A stretch of 38,737 nt of DNA from Brevibacterium sp. S111 (GCF_004745075.1 NZ_RHFH01000022.1:1-38737); one strand, 5' to 3'; positions 15,367 through 24,975 are shown, counted from the stretch's first letter. The notes: generated by a model not told the origin, from the letters alone. A program made the numbers and translations.

Positions 15367-16952
15367 CCACCCCGAACATCATCGTCATCCAGGCCGATCA
15401 GATGGCCGCGCAGGCCTTGGGCGCTTACGGCGATCAGGCCGCGCTGACACCGAACATGGATGCTCTGGCCGCCGATGGGGCGGTTTTCGATCGGGCGTAC
15501 TGCAATACGCCCCTGTGTGCGCCGTCGCGGGCATCGATGATGACCGGACGGATGCCCTCGGACGTCGACTGCCTCGACAACGGCGATGACTTCGCCGCCT
15601 CGGTGCCGACCTTCGCCCACCGGCTGCGCAAGCTCGGCTATCACACGGCGCTCATCGGGCGCATGCATTTCATCGGGCCTGATCAGCACCACGGGTTCGA
15701 GCAGCGCCTGACCACCGATGTCTACCCGGCCGATCTCGACATGGTTCCGGACTGGCAGCGGCCGTTGGAGGAGAAGCTCCAGTGGTACCACGAAGCCGAA
15801 CCCGTGTTCACCGCCGGAGCGGCGAGTGCGAACGTCCAGCAGGACTTCGACGATGAGGTGATCTTCAAGACCCTGCGGCACCTCAACGACCGCAAACGCG
15901 CGAATCAGGCGGCCGGATCCGACCAGCCGTTCCTCATGGTCACCTCGTTCATCCACCCGCACGATCCGTACGAACCGCCGAAGGCCAACTGGGACCGATT
16001 CGCCGAGGTGGACATCCCGGACCCCGCCCACCCCGAGGTTCCCGATGCGGCCGAGGACCCGCACAGCCACCGGCTGCGCACGATGTGCGGTTTCGACCAG
16101 CGCGAGCCCGGCATCGAGGACGTGCGGCGAGCCCGCCGAGCCTACTATGCGGCGGTGAACTACATCGACGACCATGTCGGGGCGATCAGGAAGCGGCTCG
16201 AAGAGCTCGACCTGGCGAAGAACACGGTCATCATCGTCACCAGCGACCACGGTGACATGCTGGGGGAGAAGGGACTGTGGTTCAAGATGTCGCCCTACGA
16301 GCAGTCCTCCCGGGTGCCGATCATCATCAACGGCCCCGCCGAGGTGGTCACTCCCGGCCGCTACGCCAACCCCGTCAGCCTCGTCGACCTCGCGCCCACT
16401 CTGCTCGAGATCGCCCGCACCGGCAGCGATGCGGCCTCTGCGGACGGTGGGGCTGACGCGCCGGCCGGGGCCGCCTCGGCGATCGATGAAGGGCTGGTGG
16501 GTACGTCCCTGCTGGAGTCGGCTCGGCGGGAGGCCACGGGAGAACTCGGACCCGAGGACCGGGATGTCGTCGTCGAATACTTCGCCGAAGGCACCTACCG
16601 CCCGCAGGTCACGCTTGTGCGCGGAGACTGCAAGCTCACGCTCTGCCCGGGCGATCCGGCTCTGCTCTTCGACCTCGCCGCCGACCCGGATGAGCTGGTC
16701 AACCGGGCCGAGGACCCCGCCTATGCGCAGACGCTGCAGGCGATGCGGGAGGAGCTCGAGTCCCGCTACGACCTCGACCACCTCGAGGAGCACGTGCTCG
16801 GGAGCCAGTCGAGCCGGCAGCTCGTTGCCGATGCGCTCAAGGTCGGAACGGTGAGGCACTGGGACTTCGACCCGGAACCCAACCACGGCTACGTCCGCGG
16901 CGATTTCTGGTCGGCGTTCCGATTCGGAAAGATCCCCGCCGTCGAAAGCTGA
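15363..16952 (+). CDS. betC: Choline-sulfatase (type I sulfatase)
   Basis: A 529-residue type I sulfatase. Metal-binding Asp12 lies in IIVIQADQMAAQALGAYG. Cys52 in the CAPSRASMMTGR motif is the residue converted to formylglycine. Asp295-His296 in TSDHGDMLGEKGLWFKMSPYEQSSRVP complete the metal site. The C-terminus (HWDFDPEPNHGYVRGDFW) resembles the choline-sulfatase C-terminal domain. BetC hydrolyses choline-O-sulfate to choline and sulfate in the cytoplasm; no signal peptide is present. Its ATGA overlap with the BCCT carrier implies coupled uptake and hydrolysis. Choline oxidases (BetA/BetB) are not in the window. A formylglycine-generating enzyme is needed elsewhere. Confidence 0.88.
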   Translation: MTTPNIIVIQADQMAAQALGAYGDQAALTPNMDALAADGAVFDRAYCNTPLCAPSRASMMTGRMPSDVDCLDNGDDFAASVPTFAHRLRKLGYHTALIGRMHFIGPDQHHGFEQRLTTDVYPADLDMVPDWQRPLEEKLQWYHEAEPVFTAGAASANVQQDFDDEVIFKTLRHLNDRKRANQAAGSDQPFLMVTSFIHPHDPYEPPKANWDRFAEVDIPDPAHPEVPDAAEDPHSHRLRTMCGFDQREPGIEDVRRARRAYYAAVNYIDDHVGAIRKRLEELDLAKNTVIIVTSDHGDMLGEKGLWFKMSPYEQSSRVPIIINGPAEVVTPGRYANPVSLVDLAPTLLEIARTGSDAASADGGADAPAGAASAIDEGLVGTSLLESARREATGELGPEDRDVVVEYFAEGTYRPQVTLVRGDCKLTLCPGDPALLFDLAADPDELVNRAEDPAYAQTLQAMREELESRYDLDHLEEHVLGSQSSRQLVADALKVGTVRHWDFDPEPNHGYVRGDFWSAFRFGKIPAVES

Positions 16953-16964
16953 GCGACGACAGGC

Positions 16965-17009
16965 ATTGTCACCGGCCGGTGGGCGCATCGCCCACCGGCC
17001 GGTGACAAT
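16965..17009 (+). terminator. Perfect 21-bp hairpin after betC
   Basis: Arms of 21 nt (beginning ATTGTCACCGGCCGGTGG) with a CAT loop, starting 12 nt after the betC stop. The following sequence has only scattered T residues (TTCATCTTCACTT). It is the clearest terminator in the window and separates betC from the next gene on the same strand. Confidence 0.8.
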
Positions 17010-17082
17010 TCATCTTCACTTGGGCGAGTTGTGCCTCACACTCTCAGGATCGAGTGGCATCATCTCAAGCAGGAGGGACGTC

Positions 17083-18483
17083 ATGACGAAGTTCGAGTGG
17101 ACATCTGAAGTTCCGCTGTCGGCGGAGACGACCTATCTCTGGCACGCCCAGCCGGGAGCGCTGACCCGGCTGTCGCCGCACTGGGCGCAGGAGATCGTCG
17201 AGGAGAGCTACCCTCCGATCTCGCCGGGCTCCGTCGCACAGGTGCGAACGAGCGTTCCGGGCAGCTACGGCCTGGTCCGCCGTCCCTTCAGCTCGGTGCA
17301 CTCGGAGGGGCCGTCGAGGTTCTCCTTCGTCGACGAGCTCAAGAAGGGCCCGCTGAGCCAGTGGAAGCACACCCATGAGTTCACCTCGGTCGCCGGAGGG
17401 ACGAAGATCGACGATCAGGTCGAGTTCTCCATGGCACCGCAGGGGTTCGACGCCATCGATCGCACTCTCATCCGCAACCTCGAGGCGACATTCGCGGCCC
17501 GGCACCGACGCATGCTCATGGACATCTCATTCATGGAGAGCACGAACGCACCCCTGCTGACGCGGAAGAAGGGCAAGCGGATCCTCATCGCCGGCAGCAG
17601 CGGGATGATCGGCCGCCAGGTGGCCGCACTGTTCTCCACGGCCGGTCACTTCGTGCGTCTCCTCGTACGGCGGACACCGACGCTGCCCTACGAAGTGCAT
17701 TGGAATCCGGACCTCGGCATCATCAACCCCCGCGACCTGGCGTGGGCGGATGCGGTCGTCCACCTCGGCGGGAAATCCATCGCCACCCGCTTCACGAAGA
17801 GCGCGAAGCAGGAGATCCGGTCCTCACGGATCGATTCGACGCGGCTGCTGGTCGAAACCATGCTCAGCCTGCCCGAGGCCAAGCGTCCGGAGGTCTTCGT
17901 CTGCGCCTCGGCGGTCGGATACTACGGATCGGACTCCGACGAACCCGTGGACGAATCGGCTCCGGCCGGCCAGGGATTCCTCGCCGAGGTGTGCCAGGAG
18001 TGGGAGTCCGAGGCCGCACGCGTCGAGGAAGCCGGCGTGAGATGGGTGTCGATCCGCACCGGGGTCGTGCTGTCCACCCTCGGCGGGCTGCTGAAGATCC
18101 AGGCCCCGCTGTATCTCGCCGGTGCGGGCGGAAAACTGGGCAGCGGCGAACAGGCCCTGGCGTGGATCTCGCTCGATGATGTGGCCCGAGCCTACGTCCA
18201 CGCTGTTCTCTACGACTATGTGCGGGGGCCGGTCAATGCTGTGGCACCGGACCTCGTCACTCAGGCGGAGTTCGCGGAGGCACTCGCCGCTCATCTCCAC
18301 CGCCCGGCCCGTGTGCCCACCCCGGGCTTCGTCACCGAGCTGGTCCTCGGTCGCGATGGGGCCAAGGAACTCGCGCTGGCCGATCAGAAGGTGGTGCCCG
18401 AACGTCTGCAGGAGACCGGATACCAGTTCGCGCAGCCGACGCTGGCCGACTGCCTCGAGGAGGAGCTCGGAACCGGAGCCTGA
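17083..18483 (+). CDS. TIGR01777 family epimerase-like protein with SRPBCC N-terminal domain
   Basis: A 466-residue two-domain protein. Residues 1-155 form an SRPBCC/START-like domain (FEWTSEVPLSAETTYLWHAQPGALTRLSPHW). Residues 165-460 are an NAD(P)-binding SDR domain of the TIGR01777/YfcH type, with GSSGMIG at 171-177, VVHLGGKSI, ASAVGYYGSDSDEPVDE and a DUF1731-like tail ending QPTLADCLEEELG. Family members are annotated as sugar epimerase-like but their reaction is not established. The start at 17083 follows AGGAGGG; the frame is open further upstream through the terminator, which is excluded. It is a single gene, converging on a membrane protein with only 13 nt between stops. Confidence 0.9.
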   Translation: MTKFEWTSEVPLSAETTYLWHAQPGALTRLSPHWAQEIVEESYPPISPGSVAQVRTSVPGSYGLVRRPFSSVHSEGPSRFSFVDELKKGPLSQWKHTHEFTSVAGGTKIDDQVEFSMAPQGFDAIDRTLIRNLEATFAARHRRMLMDISFMESTNAPLLTRKKGKRILIAGSSGMIGRQVAALFSTAGHFVRLLVRRTPTLPYEVHWNPDLGIINPRDLAWADAVVHLGGKSIATRFTKSAKQEIRSSRIDSTRLLVETMLSLPEAKRPEVFVCASAVGYYGSDSDEPVDESAPAGQGFLAEVCQEWESEAARVEEAGVRWVSIRTGVVLSTLGGLLKIQAPLYLAGAGGKLGSGEQALAWISLDDVARAYVHAVLYDYVRGPVNAVAPDLVTQAEFAEALAAHLHRPARVPTPGFVTELVLGRDGAKELALADQKVVPERLQETGYQFAQPTLADCLEEELGTGA

Positions 18484-18496
18484 GCCGCCGAGAGTC

Positions 18497-19030
18497 TCAG
18501 TCCGACTCGGGCGTCCACTGAGAGGGATGCAGGCTGCGGTAGTTGCGCACGACGGCGGCGATGAGCGCAGCCGCGAGAGAGACGAAGACGAACTGCTGCA
18601 GATGAGCGGGCACCGGCAGACCTGCCGCTGCCCAGAGATCCATCCACAGCAGTGCCGTGAAGAAGCCGCTGCACAGGCCGGAGAGGATCCGCAGGAACTC
18701 GAGCATCCTGGCATAGACATAGTCCGTGCGTCCTTCGGCGATCCAGAACGACTTGAAGAAGACGAAGGGCATCTGCACAAGAGACAGAGGCAGGGACTCC
18801 CATAGCGGCCGGATCATGAAGCCGACCGAGATGAGCAGGGAGACGGGAATGACCGCGGTGAGCACCAGGGCCTTCGACGACCAGGATCCGATGGTTCCGT
18901 TCGAGCCGATATGACCGGGGACGGTATTCGGTGCGAAGACGAAGATCGTGGCGAGGAGGACGCAGAGCATCACGGCTGCGAATCCGAACGCTCTGGGGTC
19001 GGACTCCGATCGATGATGTGGCGGTGTCAT
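18497..19030 (-). CDS. Hypothetical membrane protein, four TM helices
   Basis: A 177-residue protein I do not recognise. Hydrophobic helices are at about 15-33, 52-73, 112-135 and 145-162; the central loop WESLPLSLVQMPFVFFKSFWIAEGRTDYVYARM is amphipathic. The C-terminus is polar. On the minus strand TAGGCT (plus 19037-19042) lies 6 nt before the ATG at 19030, so the message may be leaderless. It lies between the TIGR01777 gene and the MetE-like gene without operon linkage to either. Confidence 0.75.
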   Translation of the reverse strand: MTPPHHRSESDPRAFGFAAVMLCVLLATIFVFAPNTVPGHIGSNGTIGSWSSKALVLTAVIPVSLLISVGFMIRPLWESLPLSLVQMPFVFFKSFWIAEGRTDYVYARMLEFLRILSGLCSGFFTALLWMDLWAAAGLPVPAHLQQFVFVSLAAALIAAVVRNYRSLHPSQWTPESD

Positions 19031-19138
19031 TGTTCGAGCCTATCGAGTCGCGTCGGTGCTGCCCCGGTGGCGTTGCCTGGGTGTGGCCGTTGGGGTCGCC
19101 TCGGCGGGTGCCGAATGAGCCGCGGGTGAATGCGGCGA

Positions 19139-19174
19139 TCCCCTCCGCCGTTCGAAAAGGATCGGCGGAGGGGA
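19139..19174 (-). terminator. Terminator hairpin after the MetE-like gene
   Basis: Arms TCCCCTCCGCCG and CGGCGGAGGGGA (12 bp) around a 12-nt loop, located 16 nt beyond the stop of the minus-strand MetE-like gene. There is no clear T-tract on either strand. It could act on both strands. Confidence 0.7.
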
Positions 19175-19189
19175 CCGGACGCACGCGGA

Positions 19190-20419
19190 TCAGAAGCGCT
19201 GCGAAGCGATCTGCGCGCCTTCGGTCAGGGACTGCAGCTTCGCAACCGCGATCTCCGGGTGGATGCGTCCACCGAGACCGCAGTCGGTCGAGGCCACGAC
19301 GTTCTCCGGCCCGACGAGCTTGGCGAAGCGGCCGATGCGCTCGGCGACGAGCTCGGGGTGCTCGACGACGTTCGTCGCATGGGAGACGATGCCGGGGATG
19401 ATGTACTTGCCCTCGGGCAGCTTCGTCTCCTCCCAGATCTTCCACTCGTGCTCGTGGCGGACGTTGGCCGCCTCGAAGGTGATGCCGGCGGCGTTGATCG
19501 ACAGCACCTGATCGACGATCTCGGCGAACGGCAGGTCCGTGACATGCGGTCCGTGCCAGGAGCCCCAGCAGGTGTGGATGCGGACCTGGGCCGGATCGAT
19601 GCCGCGCAGGGCGTGGTTGAGGGCGTCGATGCGGACCTGGATGAACGCCCGGTAGTCGTGGAAGGACGGTTCGGGGTTGATCTGGTCGAAGTTCTCCGCC
19701 AGTGAGGGGTCGTCGATCTGGACGGTCAGGCCCGCCTCGGTGATGGCGAGGTACTCCTCGCGCAGAACATCGGCCCAGGCCCAGATGAATTCCTCATCGG
19801 TCTTGTAGTACTCGTTGGCCACGCGTGAGGCCGAGCCGGGGGAGAGCGCGTTGATGTAGCCGTCGCGCTCGTCGTAGCCTACGGCGGCGAGGCCGGCCTT
19901 GAGATTCGCGATGTCCTGAGCGACGGCCTTCTGGCCGATGTAGCTGATGGGTCCCGTCGCCTTGGGGAACTGCGGCTGTGCTCCGGTGTCGGTGCCGGCG
20001 TTGGCGTCCGCGTAGACGTTCGGGAAGAGGTTGCGATCGCGCCGATCGGAGAAGCTCGTGAGCACGATGTTGCCGGGAGTCGAACGGTTGGCCGGCTCTT
20101 CGAAGATGTTGCGGTCGTGGAGTTCGAGTCCGCCGGTGCGGGCGAAGGAATAGTGCCACCAGGCGCCGTAGTCGAGGTCGGAGGCCATTGCGTGACCGTA
20201 TTCGCCGTCATTGGGCAGGGTGATGCCCAGATCCTTCTGGCGCTTGACGAGATCAACGACGCTGGCGGCGAGGAGTTCGTCGAACTCCTGGGCCTCGGTG
20301 TCGGAGACCGTCTCGCCGCCGAGGCGGGCTGCGGTCTGAGCGTGCTTGACCTTGTTGGCCTCGATGAGCTCAGGGGTGCGGGGTAAGGATCCGGCGTGCG
20401 AAGTGCGGATCGTGGCCAT
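19190..20419 (-). CDS. Single-domain cobalamin-independent methionine synthase-like methyltransferase
   Basis: A 409-residue protein equivalent to the catalytic C-terminal half of MetE. The zinc-site pattern is intact: His282-x-Cys284 (RIHTCWGSW), Glu316 (GITFEAAN) and Cys380 (STDCGLGGR), matching H-x-C, E and C of MetE. The N-terminal half of classical 750-residue MetE is absent, so this belongs to the short core-MetE/UROD-superfamily group, whose members include archaeal MetE, MesD and alkyl-CoM transferases. It transfers a methyl group to or from a thiol; whether the acceptor is homocysteine is not known. GAGGAG lies 8 nt before the ATG at 20419. It is monocistronic, with no adjacent methionine genes. 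Confidence 0.85.
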   Translation of the reverse strand: MATIRTSHAGSLPRTPELIEANKVKHAQTAARLGGETVSDTEAQEFDELLAASVVDLVKRQKDLGITLPNDGEYGHAMASDLDYGAWWHYSFARTGGLELHDRNIFEEPANRSTPGNIVLTSFSDRRDRNLFPNVYADANAGTDTGAQPQFPKATGPISYIGQKAVAQDIANLKAGLAAVGYDERDGYINALSPGSASRVANEYYKTDEEFIWAWADVLREEYLAITEAGLTVQIDDPSLAENFDQINPEPSFHDYRAFIQVRIDALNHALRGIDPAQVRIHTCWGSWHGPHVTDLPFAEIVDQVLSINAAGITFEAANVRHEHEWKIWEETKLPEGKYIIPGIVSHATNVVEHPELVAERIGRFAKLVGPENVVASTDCGLGGRIHPEIAVAKLQSLTEGAQIASQRF

Positions 20420-20634
20420 GGGTGACTCTCCTCAGGTTGTGCGGTGGCATATCAGCCGTATCGTTCCGTTTCAGACAATCACATCAGTGGTGACGCATGC
20501 ATGGGCGCCGTCATGTTGGGTCACGTGCCGGTCGCCGCCACTTCCATCTTGGTACGGTCGAATAGCAAAGACTGATGGTCCTCCACGTTTGGAATCGGTG
20601 AGAAAGGGCAGCCGAGCAGAAGGAGAGGGGCGCT
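20420..20634. other. Divergent intergenic region, MetE-like / membrane protein
   Basis: This 215-nt region separates two divergent genes. I saw no convincing SAM or cobalamin riboswitch, no T-tract terminator in the leader, and no strong palindrome. A minus-strand TTGTCT near 20475 is a possible -35 for the MetE-like gene, without a good -10. Confidence 0.3.
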
Positions 20635-21210
20635 GTGGTCGGCTACATCCTCGGCGGCGAGGTCCTGTTCTGGGTCCTGCTGCTCGCCGGAGTCTCGTCA
20701 CGGTACCTGCTCGGCTGGAGGGTGACCTCGGCCGGGCTGCTCCTCGCCACGCCTGTCGTCGACCTCGCGATCATCGCGCTGACCTATGTCGATCTGGCCG
20801 GCGGTGCACGCTCGGACTTCAGTCATGGACTGGCTGCGTTCTACGTCGGGTTCTCGATCGTCTTCGGCCCCGAGATCATCGCTCGCTTCGACAGGCGGTT
20901 CGCACGCAGGCACACAGGTCTGTCCGAGGAGCAGCTGCCTCCAGTGCCGATACGCACGGATCTGGCCTATCTGTGTCGCTGTCTCATCGCGTCGGGCATC
21001 ACTGTGGTCCTCTTGGCGATCGGCATAGCCCTCGCCGGTTGGGCCGACTCCTTCTGGCTGATCTACTGGATCGTCGTGGCCGTTTCGACTGCAGTGATGT
21101 GGGCGCTCGTCGGCCCGATCCGCAAGCGCTGGGGTCGAGGTCGGAAGCAGGACTCGCCTGATCACCCGACACAGGACTCACCTGATCGTCCGACCCCGAG
21201 AGAGGAATAG
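20635..21210 (+). CDS. Hypothetical membrane protein, five TM helices
   Basis: A 191-residue integral membrane protein of unknown function. Helices are predicted at about 4-20, 31-51, 65-82, 113-134 and 139-160. A charged loop (RFDRRFARRHTGLSEEQ, 84-100) lies between helices 3 and 4. The tail repeats SPDHPTQ/SPDRPT and is probably disordered. It starts at GTG (20635), with AAGGAG about 9 nt upstream. The neighbouring purL gene is convergent, so nothing in context hints at a role. Confidence 0.75.
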   Translation: MVGYILGGEVLFWVLLLAGVSSRYLLGWRVTSAGLLLATPVVDLAIIALTYVDLAGGARSDFSHGLAAFYVGFSIVFGPEIIARFDRRFARRHTGLSEEQLPPVPIRTDLAYLCRCLIASGITVVLLAIGIALAGWADSFWLIYWIVVAVSTAVMWALVGPIRKRWGRGRKQDSPDHPTQDSPDRPTPREE

Positions 21211-21330
21211 CGTCACCGGCCGTTTACGAGCCGACGGCCTCGTCGGATCACGAGCATCCGCGACGGAGCGCAGGCTCGTGCCACGGTCCCTGGCGCCCGC
21301 CGACCTCGCGCCACCCGCGCCCGCCAAACG

Positions 21331-21400
21331 CCGAGAGGACCACTTCGCTTCGAGCGGACCAGTTGCAACTGGCACTCTCGAAGCGAAGTGGTCCTCTCGG
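21331..21400. repeat. Large inverted repeat between convergent genes
   Basis: Two perfect 24-nt arms (21331-21354 and 21377-21400; left arm begins CCGAGAGGACCACTTCGC) enclose 22 nt that contain a second palindrome, CCAGTTGCAACTGG (21359-21372). The whole can fold as a cruciform or a long hairpin on either strand. It lies between the stops of the membrane protein and purL and may be a bidirectional terminator or an extragenic palindromic repeat. No T-tract is present. Confidence 0.8.
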
Positions 21401-21469
21401 TGAGCGACCGGGCCGTGGTGGCCCGACTCTGTGAATTAAACGGCGCTTGTCGCGACTACACGGCGCTTC

Positions 21470-23854
21470 TCAGACCGCGGTCTCGGTCACTGCGGCGACG
21501 CTTCCGCCGAAGCGATTGCGCAGAGTGTCTTCGTACACGCGACCGAGCTCGTCGAGGCCGATCGAGAAGTGGTCGACGATGTCGAGGCTCGGCTCCGGGT
21601 CGCCGGCATCGGTCATGCCGATGCGCACGAACGGGAACCGGCGGGCGGTGCACATGTCCTTGAACCGGACCTCCTCCGAGCGCGGGACGGCGACGATCGC
21701 ACGTGCCGAGGACTCGGAGAACAGTGCGGTGAACACGTCGACGCCGTCACGTTCGCAGACTTCGTCGAGCCAGATCCGGGCACCCGTGCCGCAGCGCAGG
21801 CTGGACTCGACGAGCGCCTGCGACAGGCCACCCTGCGACAGATCGTGCGCGGCATCGATCATGCCGTCGCGCGAGCAGTTGATGAGGATCTCGCTGAGCT
21901 CCTTCTCCGCCTCCGGCTTGTACTGCGGAGGGACTCCGCCGAGGTGGCCGGCCGTGACGTCGGCCCACGCCGATCCGTCGAGCTCATCCTCGGTGGTGCC
22001 GAGCAGGTAGATGGTCTGGCCCGGTTCCTTCCACCCGCTGGGGGTGGCGCGGGTGACGTCGTCGAAGACGCCGAGCACACCGACGACCGGGGTCGGGTGG
22101 ATGGCCACACCGCCGGTCTGGTTGTAGAGGGAGACATTTCCTCCGGTGACGGGGATGCTCATGTCCTGGCAGGCATCGGCCAGTGCCTCGACGGACTGCG
22201 CGAACTGCCACATGATCTCCGGGTCCTCCGGGGATCCGAAATTCAGGCAGTCGGTGACCGCACGGGGGATGGCACCGGAAGTCGAGACGTTGCGGTAGGC
22301 CTCGGCCAGGGCCAGCTGGGCACCGCGCGCCGGGTCGAGGAAGCTGTAGCGACCGTTGGCGTCGGTGGCGATGGCCACACCGAGTCCGGTCTCCTCATCG
22401 ACGCGGACGACACCGGCATCATCCGGGTAGGCCAGCGCAGTATTGCCCTGGACGTACTTGTCGTACTGCGATGTGATCCATGACTTCGAAGCGAGGTTCG
22501 GCGAACCCGCGAGCTCGAGCACGGTCGAGCGCAGCTCCTCGTCGGTCTCCGGCTTCTTCAGCCCGGCGTTGTCGACGGTGTTCGCAGCCACCTCGGCGGT
22601 CCATGACGGCTGAGTGAACGGACGGTTGTAGACGGGGCCGTCGTGGGCGACCGAGCGCGGAGGCACATCGACGATGACGTCGCCGTGCCATTCGATGACG
22701 AGACGGTCGGAGGCGGTGACCTCGCCGAGCACGGAGGTCTCGACCTCCCACTTGCCGACGATGGCGAGGAACTCCTCGAGGCGGTCGGGACGGACGACGG
22801 CCATCATCCGCTCCTGCGACTCCGACATGAGGATCTCCTCAGGTGTGAGGGTCTCATCGCGCAGCAGCACATCGTCGAGCGCGATGTGCATTCCGCCGTC
22901 ACCGTTGGACGCCAGCTCCGAGGTGGCGCAGGAGATGCCGGCAGCGCCGAGGTCCTGAATGCCTTCGACGACGCCGGCGCGGAAGAGTTCGAGGCAGCAT
23001 TCGATGAGCACCTTCTCCGCGAAGGGGTCACCGACCTGCACGGCCGGGCGCTTCGAGGGCTTCGTGTCGTCGAAGGACTCCGAAGCGAGGATCGAGGCAC
23101 CGCCGATGCCGTCGCCACCGGTGCGCGCACCGAAGAGCACGACCTTGTTGCCGAGTCCCGACGCATTGGCCAGGCGGATGTCCTCATGCCGCATGACACC
23201 CACGGCCAGAGCGTTGACCAACGGGTTCGCCTGGTAGACGGAGTCGAAGACGGTTTCTCCGCCGATGTTCGGCAGCCCGAGGGAGTTGCCGTAGTTGCTG
23301 ATGCCGGCGACCACACCGTGGACGACGCGGGCGGTGTCGGGGTGATCGATGGCACCGAAGCGCAGCTGATCCATCACGGCGACCGGGCGGGCACCCATGG
23401 AGATGATGTCGCGGACGATGCCGCCGACACCTGTGGCCGCGCCCTGGTGGGGCTCGACATAGCTGGGGTGGTTGTGGGATTCGACCTTGAAGGTCACGGC
23501 CCAGCCGTCGCCGATGTCGACGACCCCGGCGTTCTCGCCGATGCCCACGAGCAGGTGCTTCTTCATGTCCTCGGTGACCTTGTCACCGAACTTCGACAAG
23601 TGGACCTTCGAGGACTTGTACGAGCAGTGCTCGGACCACATCACCGAGTACATGGCCAGCTCCGCCGAGGTGGGGCGACGTCCGAGGATCGTCTTGATCT
23701 GCTCGTATTCGTCGGCCGTGAGACCGAGATCGGCGAAAGGCTGTTCGACGTCGGGATTCGCCGCAGCGAACTCGACCGTCTCCTTGACCTTCTTCGAAGC
23801 ATTCTGCGGGGAATCGACCTGCGTGGAATCCGCAGAGCTGAGGTTTGACGTCAT
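21470..23854 (-). CDS. purL: Phosphoribosylformylglycinamidine synthase subunit PurL
   Basis: A 794-residue small-type PurL, the ATP-binding large subunit of FGAM synthase (PurLQS complex), fourth step of purine synthesis. Conserved sequence includes catalytic His76 in [12 protein letters not shown], the ATP/Mg region [56 protein letters not shown], and [12 protein letters not shown] near the second half. The first ~30 residues are a poorly conserved extension. AGAGG lies just before the ATG. purQ and purS are not adjacent; the gene stands alone, divergent from trhO. A TAAGAT box on the minus strand (plus 23898-23903) could be its -10, giving a leader of about 35-45 nt. Confidence 0.96.
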   Translation of the reverse strand: MTSNLSSADSTQVDSPQNASKKVKETVEFAAANPDVEQPFADLGLTADEYEQIKTILGRRPTSAELAMYSVMWSEHCSYKSSKVHLSKFGDKVTEDMKKHLLVGIGENAGVVDIGDGWAVTFKVESHNHPSYVEPHQGAATGVGGIVRDIISMGARPVAVMDQLRFGAIDHPDTARVVHGVVAGISNYGNSLGLPNIGGETVFDSVYQANPLVNALAVGVMRHEDIRLANASGLGNKVVLFGARTGGDGIGGASILASESFDDTKPSKRPAVQVGDPFAEKVLIECCLELFRAGVVEGIQDLGAAGISCATSELASNGDGGMHIALDDVLLRDETLTPEEILMSESQERMMAVVRPDRLEEFLAIVGKWEVETSVLGEVTASDRLVIEWHGDVIVDVPPRSVAHDGPVYNRPFTQPSWTAEVAANTVDNAGLKKPETDEELRSTVLELAGSPNLASKSWITSQYDKYVQGNTALAYPDDAGVVRVDEETGLGVAIATDANGRYSFLDPARGAQLALAEAYRNVSTSGAIPRAVTDCLNFGSPEDPEIMWQFAQSVEALADACQDMSIPVTGGNVSLYNQTGGVAIHPTPVVGVLGVFDDVTRATPSGWKEPGQTIYLLGTTEDELDGSAWADVTAGHLGGVPPQYKPEAEKELSEILINCSRDGMIDAAHDLSQGGLSQALVESSLRCGTGARIWLDEVCERDGVDVFTALFSESSARAIVAVPRSEEVRFKDMCTARRFPFVRIGMTDAGDPEPSLDIVDHFSIGLDELGRVYEDTLRNRFGGSVAAVTETAV

Positions 23855-23897
23855 GTCCTCTTCGGGGCCCTTTCATACGACACGGCACTCACGGCCA

Positions 23898-23903
23898 ATC
23901 TTA
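23898..23903 (-). promoter_or_regulatory. Candidate -10 box for purL
   Basis: Minus-strand TAAGAT fits the -10 pattern and lies 44 nt upstream of the purL ATG. The -35 is weak. No PurR-box or purine riboswitch was recognised. Confidence 0.3.
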
Positions 23904-24050
23904 GCCGTGTCCCGACCAGGGCCGTGAAGCGAGTCCACGTTGGGTCGCCTCGGCGAGGTCGCAGTGATGACTCCGGCGGCCCGCCGCGGCGACGCGGAGG
24001 GGATCGTTCCGGTGATCCCACCTCGGCGAGGACGGTGGCCTGCGCCGCCT

Positions 24051-24056
24051 TAGAAT
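24051..24056 (+). promoter_or_regulatory. Candidate -10 box of trhO
   Basis: TAGAAT lies 7 nt before the ATG at 24064, again the leaderless spacing. A GGGAG in the same gap could alternatively serve as a ribosome site. Upstream are two copies of CCTCGGCGAGG (23948-23958, 24021-24031) of unknown role. Confidence 0.4.
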
Positions 24057-24063
24057 GGGAGTC

Positions 24064-24975
24064 ATGGCAACTCCCAAGATCGTCCTGTTCTATGTCTTCA
24101 CTCCGCTGGCCGACCCCGAAGCGGTCAAGCTGTGGCAGCATACCCTTGCCGAGAGTCTCGGCCTCAAGGGGCGGGTGATCGTGTCGAAGGACGGCATCAA
24201 CGCCACCATCGGCGGGGACATCTTCGACGTCAAGCAGTACGTGCGGGCGACGAAGTCCTATGCCCCGTTCAAGAAGGCCGACATCAAGTGGTCCAACGGT
24301 GAGGGCGATGACTTCCCGCGTCTGAGTGTGAAGGTGCGTTCGGAGCTCGTCACCTTCGGCACCGCTGACGAAATCACTGTCACCGAGAATGGTGTCCGAG
24401 GCGGCGGGCAGCATCTCAAACCCGGTGCCCTGCACAAGCTGCTCGACGAACGCGGCGACGATGTTATCTTCTTCGACGGCCGCAATGCGATGGAAGCGCA
24501 GATCGGGAAGTTCCGCGACGCCGTCGTCCCCGACACGGACGCCACCCGCGACTTCATCGCGGAGATCGAGTCCGGCAAGTACGACGATCTCAAGGACAAA
24601 CCGGTCGTCACCTACTGCACCGGCGGAATCCGCTGCGAAGTCCTGTCGGTGCTGATGAAGAACCGCGGTTTCGAAGAGGTCTACCAGCTCGACGGCGGCA
24701 TCGTCCGCTACGGCGAGACCTTCGGCAGCTCCGGTTACTGGGACGGTTCGCTCTACGTCTTCGACAAGCGCATGCACGTCGAGTTCGGTGACAATGTCGA
24801 ATCGATCGGGCACTGCGTGAACTGCGAAGCGAACACTCCGGTGTTCGTCAACTGTGCGAACCTCGAGTGCCGCAAGCAGTATCTGCGGTGCGAGGAATGC
24901 ACGGACAAGGGACTGCAGCCCTACTGCACCGAGTGCGCGGACGCAGGAGTCGGCGCGGACGCGGTTGCCGGCTGA
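24064..24975 (+). CDS. trhO: tRNA uridine(34) hydroxylase TrhO (rhodanese-domain YceA family)
   Basis: A 303-residue protein of the YceA/TrhO family, which hydroxylates U34 of certain tRNAs using oxygen. The N-terminal ferredoxin-like domain ([16 protein letters not shown]...[16 protein letters not shown]) is followed by a rhodanese domain with the active-site loop YCTGGIRCE (Cys185, Cys191) and the family signature [12 protein letters not shown]. The C-terminus has four CxxC-like pairs ([27 protein letters not shown]) that probably bind a metal. ATGs at 24055 and 24064 are both in frame; 24064 is preferred because it lies 7 nt after TAGAAT. Confidence 0.92.
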   Translation: MATPKIVLFYVFTPLADPEAVKLWQHTLAESLGLKGRVIVSKDGINATIGGDIFDVKQYVRATKSYAPFKKADIKWSNGEGDDFPRLSVKVRSELVTFGTADEITVTENGVRGGGQHLKPGALHKLLDERGDDVIFFDGRNAMEAQIGKFRDAVVPDTDATRDFIAEIESGKYDDLKDKPVVTYCTGGIRCEVLSVLMKNRGFEEVYQLDGGIVRYGETFGSSGYWDGSLYVFDKRMHVEFGDNVESIGHCVNCEANTPVFVNCANLECRKQYLRCEECTDKGLQPYCTECADAGVGADAVAG

